DNA of 64,000 nucleotides from Phlebotomus papatasi (taxonomy: Eukaryota > Arthropoda > Insecta > Diptera > Psychodidae), in assembly GCF_024763615.1 (NCBI RefSeq), contig NC_077224.1, positions 65,792,712 to 65,856,711 of the forward strand, written 5' to 3'. The notes under the pieces are model-generated. The model searched no databases and was not told the origin of the DNA. It saw only the letters and a list, made by a program, of their open reading frames with translations. Below are positions 56,567 to 64,000 of this stretch, piece by piece. The first letter of the stretch is position 1; every line of letters begins with the position of its first letter. A program made the position numbers and the translations under genes.

Positions 56567-59002
56567 TTACTGTTAAATAATATTAAAGAAAGCAAAGGTT
56601 ATTATATTTATTTAAATTTGAAAACCCGTCAATTTCGTAAAGTAAATACTATCAAATGTCACGAGAATTTTATTCAATAGGAAATTGTAATTTTTCTTGG
56701 TTATTTGAACCCTTAATAGTGTTATGCAGATGAACAGTTGTAAACAATAAAAGCAGACTATACTGCAGAACTTAGAATGAAATGTGGAAACCTTTCAATT
56801 CCACATAATAAATCCTTTCAATTGATATAGATATTTTTGATAGAGTCGGTAGTGTTCTTAAGGTTTGAAACTCAACTCATTTGCAAAAAAGGAAAACAAT
56901 TAAGTAATGTCTTTAGGATTTGAGCACCTGAGTTTGAACTTATTCTTTTTTTTATTTTGGCGATTATATATTTATTTTAAAACTTTTAAGAGCAAGGCAC
57001 TTTTGAATAAATCCCTAATAAAATTACAAAAAGCTGAAAAGAATTAAATTGAAAATTGAACTCACCGAAAAGCTGTGATTTTTTTTAAAAGCCCATTAAT
57101 TTCTTCGAATCCAATCTGCGATATTGTACCTGAAAATTTAATGTCAGTGTTAATGTTTTCTCTTTTTTGAAACTCACACAGAATAGAGACATTAAAATGG
57201 TACCCACCTTCTGTTTTTCTTGTGTATAAATCGTCGTCCTGCGAAGAAATGGGGGAAGTTTTGAGCAATAAATTACTCGAAAAAAACTGCTTTAATGCGT
57301 TTTTATAAACTTCTCTTCATTGAATATAAAGTCTGTGAGATTTGTTTTAATTTTTCCAGCATCTCTTCCCTTCGTCCCCCTTTTGAGCTGTCCTGCCGAA
57401 AGCAAATGAGCATCAAGTCAAATGTGATTTATTGCTGCACGTTAGAAATTCATGAAGTTTCCTCTGCGAATGCAAAAGAACCGAAGAGGAAAATGATGGA
57501 TCGATTAAAGGGTCATTACCAGATTGAAAAAGAGGTCGATGGTAAGACCTTGTTAATTCATCATCAATTTATATTTCGTCTGTAATTTACATATTTCTCC
57601 CCCCACATTTTCCCTCATCGTACAATTACAATATAATTTGTATTTATCCTCACATAAGTCACAATTCATTGAAACTATTTCAATAACTCTTCCTTTTTTT
57701 TTTACAAATTGTTACGAAGTTTATGTGTTGATTATTTATCCTCTCCACTCATTTTTTTTTTTATTAATACAGCGGTTTCGCATTTTTTCTCTCTGAATCA
57801 TTTTTTTTTGTATGTGAAAAGTTCCTATTAAATAAATTATATTTGCTCAGAGGGCTTTATTCTCTCATGTGTTTGTTTCTTTCTCTCTCTCATTTTTTTT
57901 AAATATTGATATTATTTTTCATTTTTTTTAATAGTTACCATTTTTCTCTCTAGATTAAATTTTACACATATAAAAATAGAAAACTCATTAATTTCTTTTT
58001 AATATTTTCGAAAAGGTTGTTTATCTCTTTTCATTCACTTCATTTTTTTTTAAATCAGTTTTATAGGTTTCTCTAAATTACTCTTTCATAAATATTGTTT
58101 TATTTTCTTTTTTTATTTATAATTTTTTAATCAGCGTGATGAAATAAAATTTAATTTCGCAGTGAATTTCACTCCTTTTTTATCATGAGAAAAAATATTT
58201 AAAAAAAAAAACACTAAAATAACTAAATAATTAGTTTAAATTTCTACGACTTCCACATATATTTATAATAAAATCTTCTCTCTGATTTTTCTTTCTCTCT
58301 CTCTACAAATGTTTTCACGAAGATAGTGAAATATTTATATTAAAAAAAAAGTTTTCATTTTGAAATAAATTAAGTTCCGTATGCCCATTACTTACAAATT
58401 TTACCACTAAGCTATATATATATATATAATTATTATTTAGAATAATAAGATTAATATTTCATTTATTTACTAATAAGAAAAATTTTAAATTATCTTGTGG
58501 GCGAAATTTCTTTATACATTTCTTATAGTTTAATTTCATTATTAATGAGAGGATTTCATTTCTTTTTTATAATAATAATAGTAATAATATATGTATAAAA
58601 TCTCTTAAGATCTAATTATTTCTTTTTCTCTATTATATTTAATTCAATTCTTTCTTTTTCTTTAATTAATGAATAATTGGTTGAGTGACCTTCCAGTGAT
58701 TCATTGTTTTTTTTACAAATCTGTTATTTTTTTAACAAATTAAAAATGTAAAAATAAACTGATAGACTAAATTCCTATATATCTCATTATTTTTTTTTTT
58801 AATTTTTACTATATTACACACAAATGGAATACTCACGCTCAGTTTTATCTGTTTTTTTTTTCTTTGTTGTTTTGGAGTCCAGTTGCCTTCAATCTCACTC
58901 TGTTTCTTTCTATCATTCATTTCACGGGTAATATTTCTTTTATACACTGTCTTTGTTTTGTTCTTTTCTTTCTTTTTTAGCAACGAAAAGTCCTTGTGCT
59001 CT
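56567..59002. other. T-rich intergenic sequence
   Basis: 57590-58740 is extreme low-complexity T/A with long T runs. 57350-57560 is less AT-rich and open on the plus strand (57295-57585) with a donor-like GATG|gtaaga but no recognised protein. It could be 3' UTR of the gene ending at 59003. Confidence 0.4.
57066..57238 (-). other. two possible small exons (31 and 64 nt) on the minus strand
   Basis: Candidate exon 57208-57238 has a pyrimidine-rich acceptor (catttcttcgcag|GAC) and donor CAGAAG|gtgggt. Candidate 57066-57129 has acceptor aattttcag|GTACAA and donor TTTTCG|gtgagt. Joined, they read in one frame: DDDLYTRKTEG then TISQIGFEEINGLLKK. They could be alternative exons of the gene represented at 59003-59203, but no homology is recognised and all of this could be chance in an AT-rich stretch. 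Confidence 0.22.
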
Positions 59003-59203
59003 CTACAGATAGTCACTATCACTATTATCGTAATCATCTTCATCACTGGAAGATACCATTTTCTTCTTTTTCTTTGCTGATGCCTTCCTGGCGGGTGGTT
59101 TTTTCACGGGTGTTGCCTTTATTGGGGTCTTTGTTGTCACTTGGTTGTGTGGTTGATGCGATGTTGAAAGAGGATCAACACCTGGTTGCGTATAGGATGA
59201 CTG
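59003..59203 (-). CDS. possible terminal exon of an unidentified gene with basic then acidic C terminus
   Basis: The acceptor tttgcttcaacag|CAG is followed by an open frame encoding QSSYTQPGVDPLSTSH, then a Lys/Pro/Ala-rich block (VKKPPARKASAKKKKK), then an acidic tail SSSDEDDYDNSDSDYL before TAG. Basic-then-acidic tails are common in chromatin-associated proteins, but I do not recognise the family. The acceptor is a tandem cagcag (NAGNAG), so residue Q1 may be optional. Upstream exons were not found; the sequence from 59204 to the window end is mostly repeats, so they may lie beyond 64000. GC and codon variety are higher than the flanks, which favours a real exon. Confidence 0.5.
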   Translation of the reverse strand, partial: QSSYTQPGVDPLSTSHQPHNQVTTKTPIKATPVKKPPARKASAKKKKKMVSSSDEDDYDNSDSDYL

Positions 59204-59264
59204 CTGTTGAAGCAAACACCATACAAAAAAAATTATATTATGCCACTGACTTTTTATCGCTTAA

Positions 59265-59580
59265 CCCTTTAACAACGAGAAAGTTTTCGCTGACCGAAAA
59301 TCAGCAATAAAAATGAAACCGATAAACAAAATCAGTAAAAGGTCTTATATCTAGCCTTAGAAAATCCAACAGAGTCTGATTTGGTGTATTTTTTGTCTTT
59401 ATGAACGATAGGGACAGAGATAGCCCAAAAATTTAAGTAATTTTTCTGATGATACCAATGACTGATAATTTTCACTCTAATGAAAAATATTATGTTTGAG
59501 TATTGTAGTTTCTTTACCAAAACGGTTTTGCTTAAAAAAAAATGGAAGTATAAAAAAAAAAATTAAAATTAATTTTTAAT
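59265..59580. mobile_element. piggyBac-type MITE, left part
   Basis: Starts TTAA-CCCTTTAACAACGAG and follows the 46634 copy through ccaacagagtctgatt and gaacgatagggaca. The right end is missing. Confidence 0.8.
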
Positions 59581-59880
59581 ATGAGAAACTGATTGAGAAA
59601 CTTATTCTCAATCACAGACATTGAAACCTAAACGGTTTTGACAAATGGGAACCGGTTCAGACTTGTCAGGTATTTTAAGATCTTTACTACGATCCTAAAC
59701 TTGCTAAAGCACGCTAAAACGTTCTGAAAAATAATGATCCCTACAGTCTTTTTATCCCTTGACTTTAAAACCCATTATGAAGACCGATTCAAGGATATTT
59801 AAATGTTTCCAGACTGATTGAAACCAATTCAGACTTTTCGGGAATTTTAAGAAATTTTCAATGAACTAAAAGTGACTTTA

Positions 59881-60270
59881 ACTTTTTAAGGACGATTGGG
59901 TCACACGTAAGAAAAATTATTTTTTCCTGACTACCTAAAGTTATTTTTTATTAATGTTTGTACGTATAATCGTAAAGAAGAAGGTTGTAGAAATCCAGAA
60001 AATTTTTTGCAAATTTCTAACGAAGAACGATTTTTATTACTTTTTTTATATTTCCATTTTTTAAGGTAAAAGCCTCTTTGCACTAGAAACTATTACAACT
60101 ATACAAAATATTTTTCATAAGAATGAAAATTATCATTCAATGTCAGAAAATTGGTTTATATTTTTGGGCTATTTTTGTTCTTATCGTCCATAGAGGCAGA
60201 AAATATACAGATCCAGGCTCTGTTAAACTTTTCAAAGTTAGATGTAAGACGTTTCCCAATTTTTGTTTAT
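59881..60270. mobile_element. piggyBac-type MITE, inverted partial copy
   Basis: Reads the family in reverse from the ttttaaggacgattggg end to ttagatgtaagac. Between it and 59580 is a different dispersed repeat (accgattggaaccggttc-type, also at 60340-60480). Confidence 0.7.
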
Positions 60271-60886
60271 CTTTGCTTAATTTAAAGTGCAATATGTTCT
60301 CTATTGTCCTTATAACTTTGATATTGAACCACATTAAATGATTCAAGATAATTCAAACTTAAACAGTTCTTGACCGATTGGAACCGGTTCAAATTTGTCA
60401 GGAATTCCAAGACCTTTCTAAAGTACTGAAACATTCGTAAATTAACTTAGAAGTATACTCCTTACAGTCTTTTAAACCTGATCTTGAAAAATCGTTGTTA
60501 GAAATGATTCAAGGGCATATTTTCATATGGAGATATTTCATTCAAAAACTGACAAAAAGGAATTTGGGGGAAATTGAAGACAATGTAAACGATGTAAATA
60601 CCGACTATGATGTGGGTCCTTCAGACATCTAGAATTCCTATTTTTAACTCTTTAGCGTTTAGCCTCTAGATCTGCTTACGACTAAACAGCGTGACATCCT
60701 TTTAGAAATCGTATTGATTGAAAGGTGAAAATATCGAGGAGTCAAAAAAATAAAGTGTTCATATACAATGTGTCCCAATTGAACTGCGCAATAAACTTAA
60801 GACAGACTTTTTTTTTATCTGTAATGGAACTCAAACGTTATATTTGACCGTAAAATGTCAAATGACTGTTAATTAAAGTGCTTTAA

Positions 60887-61237
60887 CCCTTTAAGGACGA
60901 TTGGAACACCGGTGTCCCATAAATAAAATAATTTTTCCTGACTACCTAAAGTTATTTTTTTCGTATGGTCTCTACACATTGGGAGCAATTTTTTGACAAA
61001 AATTGCTTTTTTGAAGGAAATTCCCTGCAGCGTTGTAGGGGGAAACGTCAAATTTCTGTCAAAAACGCAATTTTTGACGAAAATTGCTCTCAATGTGTAG
61101 ACACCTTTATGTCTACATAAAATTGTAAAGCAGAAGGTTGAAGGAATCTAAAATATTTTTTGCAAGACTCTAGCTATTTGATTATGTAGTAAATATTTAA
61201 GTTCAAAAATGGCGAATTTTTAAATTTTCAAATTCAT
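60887..61237. mobile_element. piggyBac-type MITE, truncated and interrupted by family B
   Basis: Starts TTAA-CCCTTTAAGGACGATTGGA and continues after the MITE at 60966-61105 with gtctacataaaattgtaaag. It ends abruptly where the 61239 element begins. Confidence 0.78.
60966..61105. mobile_element. MITE family B, copy 2 (140 bp), nested
   Basis: Nearly base-for-base the same as 9587-9725, including the internal 'ccctgcagcgttgtaggggg'. It is inserted inside a piggyBac-like MITE (60887-61237), splitting its 'ctcatgtctgta'-equivalent region. Confidence 0.85.
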
Positions 61238-61238
61238 A

Positions 61239-62389
61239 GGGGAAACTGGGGCACCACCAAACAGGGGTACCACCAAACACTGCGATTTTTTCAATAGGTA
61301 TAAGACTTCAGAGAATGAGACTTACATGAAATCATAGATACTATAGGGATGCTTGTCCAGAGAAAGAATGGTCCACATAATTCAAGTAGTTCAGAAATAA
61401 GAATCTTTTTTCGCAAAATTGTGAGATTTTGATAATTTTAGTCATTTATATATCTACCTGGAAAATAAAACTGAAATAAGTTACATCAAATTTCACTACA
61501 CCAGTACTTTCCTACATGTTTCGGGATAATATTTATGTATCTACTAAAGAAATTAATGTTCACATTTTTTTAAAAGAATATAAAATCCATCACAAAACAG
61601 AGTTTGGGGCACCAACAAACTGGCAAATTTCTCACAATTGCAGATGTCGCGAGCGTAGCTTGAATGGCAAAATTTTTCCTCTTATCTTTCTTACTCTTCA
61701 TCTCCCTCTTTGTTCGATTTCAGAAATTTATATCCATTCATGGGATTTTCATTCAAGACTCAAGAGAAATATAGTTTCAAGAACCCAATTTTGCATTAAA
61801 TGATTCTTAAGTGATTTTAATCAAGGATTGACGAATGATTTCTCGATTTTATTACAAATAATAAGAAGAGCGCGCAAAATTTCAACTTTAGGTATAGTGT
61901 TTGCCACGGTTTTAGTGGCGCTGCTTTCCAGTCAGAAGTCGAATGATGTCAAAATGATGAAAAATCTATTGACAAATATGTTCGGTGTGCAGTGCTTTAG
62001 TTTTTTGCTATTTTGGTCACTAATTCTAAATTTTGCAGTGCTTTTCTGAGAATTATTTACATTTTCAATACATTCTTTATAATTAGGAATTGTGGTGAAT
62101 GCCCAAAATAACTTCAATGGGTGAAAAAATGAGGTGTTTTTTGGTGCCCCAGAAAGTGTTTATTGGTACCCCGGGTGGTTGGAAAAAAGCGAAAAATGCA
62201 TGGTGATACAATTTTCCTTTTTACGGAAAATTGAAGTGCTTCACGTAATCCTTGTATACATTAATATGCAGCCTATACCCAAGAGTATAACATGGGGTAA
62301 GCAACATTTTTCTAAAATTCACAGTTTTCTTAGGAAATTCAGTCAAAATCTCATCTTTCAAAAGTGTTTGGTGGTACCCCAGTTTCCCC
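61239..62389. mobile_element. 1.15 kb element with GGGGAAACTGGGGCACCACC end
   Basis: The ends GGGGAAACTGGGGCACCACC and inverted ...GGTGGTACCCCAGTTTCCCC are bounded by TA. The word caccaccaaac or its inverse recurs at both ends and internally (61606 region, 62143 region). ORFs inside are not transposase-like. Confidence 0.82.
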
Positions 62390-62942
62390 TAATTGATTTT
62401 ATTTATTTTTTATTTTCAGTCCGTAAAAAGTGTTTCGTCGTTAAAAGGTTATGAGCTAAAGCGTGTGCACGATAAAGGTCATACGATAATTAAAATCGTT
62501 CGTTATGGTTTAGGTTACCGTGAGATAACCGGTTTTTACTGGTATTTTGCACCAGAGCGTCAAAGTAAATGTCAAGGTGTATCGGGTAATTGTTTTGGAA
62601 AAAATTCTGAAACCATGGGCACTCAAATATTTTGATGAGAGAGAGTGAACCGAGTGAACGTTCCAACGAGACTCTAATCAGGCGTAGACTAAAGATGTTC
62701 TGTTTAAAAAATGGTTGATACTGTTTCCGAATGAAGGAAAAATCCATCAGGCTTCGCACACACTCTGGCTTCAAACTCTTTAATTTTTCCCTATATTCCT
62801 TTAATGAATTTGACCTTTTGGTAATGTGTTTTGAAAAAAAATTTTAAGTCAGATCAAAATTAATTATAAGTCAATCCTTCGAAGAAATAAACAGGTATTC
62901 CTTAAGTTATTTCTTAAGTCCAATTAACTTAAAAATGGCTTA
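62390..62942. other. intergenic, one dispersed-repeat block
   Basis: 62750-62815 matches the left arm of 27651-28077 (ggcttcgcac...actctggcttc...ctatattcctt). No gene seen. Confidence 0.4.
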
Positions 62943-63431
62943 CAGAGAAAAATAATTATAAAATTGTTCGTAAATGTTTGTGAATTCCTACTGAGGACTT
63001 ACGAAATGCTCGTAAATCGTATAACCTACAAATTCGTAAAATTTCCTACTTTTACAGAAAAATTGTTCGTAAGTTGCTTATCTTTACAAGTATTTCTTGT
63101 TCTATTACAAATAGTTGTTCGTAGATATTTGTAAACACACAAAAATGTTCATAAAAATTTAACATTTGTTGGTCTATTTTTGTTAGTTTGGCAAAAATTA
63201 ACGAACACATAAGAAAACTTTACGAACATTTTTGTGCGTTTACGAAAATTTACGAACAAATGTTTGTAAAAAATACAAAAGAATGCTCGTCAAGTGCTCT
63301 TGTCACGAACAATGTCGTTTTTTTACAAACTTTTACAAACTTTTTTGTAGATTATACGATTTTCGAACATTTCGTAAGTGCCCAGTAAAAATTCGCACAC
63401 ATTTACGAACAATTTCAATTTTGTCTGTTTA
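62943..63431. mobile_element. MITE family G, long copy (~490 bp)
   Basis: Ends acagagaaaaataattataa...gttcgtaaatgtttgtgaatt and the inverse aattcgcacacatttacgaa...tgtct. The interior is filled with ttacgaacaa words in both directions. Confidence 0.7.
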
Positions 63432-63667
63432 GCAAAATCAATAATAATATTAAATTATTAAATTTATTTATTGATGAATATTTACTAAATATTCAAAAAT
63501 ACACAATTCCCAAAATTTTGAAGAAAAATATCATAAAGAGGCGTGATCTGTTTTCTCATGGACCAGATTCTTCACGATTTGATTTATTTATTTTTATACA
63601 TTTGTTTTTGTGGATTGAATACAAATTGAGTAGTCCAATTCATAAGATATTATAATATTTTCTTTTA

Positions 63668-63881
63668 GGGTAAGATGGGGTAATTTGGAATCATTTCTAT
63701 TTTGGAATTTTGAGATTTTTCACTATTTCAGATGGTCAAAGAAGAAAAAAAAACCACGAAGAAGTACAAGATCTGTCATTCGAGAGAACTTCTTCGTTGT
63801 TTATTCATTTTTCCATCTAAAACTGTTAAGAATTCTCAAAGTTTCAAATTACACATGATTCCAAATTACAAAATTTTACCC
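63668..63881. mobile_element. 214-bp MITE, GGGTAAGATGGGG end
   Basis: The ends GGGTAAGATGGGGTAATTTG and inverted ...TTTTACCC are bounded by TA; ttggaatcat and atgattccaa pair inside. Relatives at 50307-50670 and 2168-2268. Confidence 0.75.
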
Positions 63882-64000
63882 TAAATGTTTTCTAAAAATG
63901 AAAGAAGTCAAATTTACTTCACCAGATTTTCTGACAGGGGCGTGATGTAGAATTAAGGATAGGGGATTTTTCTTTAATCACTGAAATTTCATAAATTGCT
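63882..64000. other. window end, nothing recognised
   Basis: Short AT-rich tail with no feature. Confidence 0.4.

Noticed and set aside
57295..57585. 96-codon plus-strand ORF with a donor-like GATG|gtaaga
   Set aside because: Composition is somewhat better than the flanks but no family is recognised and the N-terminal part is AT-driven; kept only as a note in the intergenic entry.
61516..62049. ORFs of 73-95 codons inside the 1.15 kb inverted-terminus element
   Set aside because: No transposase motif, no DDE-like spacing; the element appears non-autonomous.
62393..62635. 80-codon ORF with GLGYREI, resembling a Tc1 helix-turn-helix
   Set aside because: The similarity is limited to a few residues and no further transposase segment follows; too weak to call.

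Overview
The window looks like nuclear DNA of a dipteran insect. It is AT-rich, has spliced genes with GT-AG introns, and is dense in short inverted-repeat elements. The three identifiable proteins are insect-type; a nematoceran such as a phlebotomine sand fly is my guess, not a demonstration. Nothing prokaryotic, no CRISPR array, no rRNA and no functional tRNA gene was seen.

Three protein-coding genes can be rebuilt exon by exon, all on the minus strand, with every splice phase agreeing. (1) bsh/BSX, a brain-specific homeobox factor, has 4 coding exons between 5330 and 10956 (336 aa). (2) Top3-alpha, a type IA DNA topoisomerase, has 4 coding exons between 15696 and 26293 (910 aa). (3) The Shox/SHOX2 paired-like homeobox gene has 6 coding exons between 30268 and 51364 (424 aa). 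A housekeeping DNA-repair gene therefore sits between two developmental regulators with long, element-rich introns. A possible terminal exon of a fourth minus-strand gene, encoding a basic then acidic C-terminal tail, lies at 59003-59203.

Region by region: 1-5.1 kb is intergenic with several MITEs. 5.3-11 kb is bsh; its 4.2 kb second intron carries a MITE and degenerate repeats. 11-15.6 kb holds a tRNA-derived SINE, a degenerate minisatellite read as 'aaaatcccgaaaag', a pogo-type MITE, a second SINE and two other MITE fragments. 15.7-26.3 kb is Top3-alpha; its 7.7 kb intron is filled by a Tc1/mariner transposase fragment, a duplicated ~1.1 kb non-coding repeat, a 1.55 kb element with inverted termini and a 448 bp fold-back. 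26.4-30.2 kb is intergenic with nested MITEs. 30.3-51.4 kb is Shox with introns of 8.1, 4.4 and 7.2 kb. 51.4-64 kb is intergenic: an island of higher complexity just upstream of Shox, then a graveyard of Harbinger and Tc1 fragments, larger inverted-repeat elements and piggyBac-like MITEs.

The most distinctive feature is the non-coding part. Many otherwise unrelated inverted-repeat families end in a very similar TA- or TTA-flanked GGG(G)-A-rich terminus, often followed by a G-rich 'gtggggc' block. Several are nested in one another with readable target-site duplications (8-bp CTCTAGAG, 3-bp TTA and TAA, 4-bp TTAA, 2-bp TA). No convincingly new protein-coding system was found.
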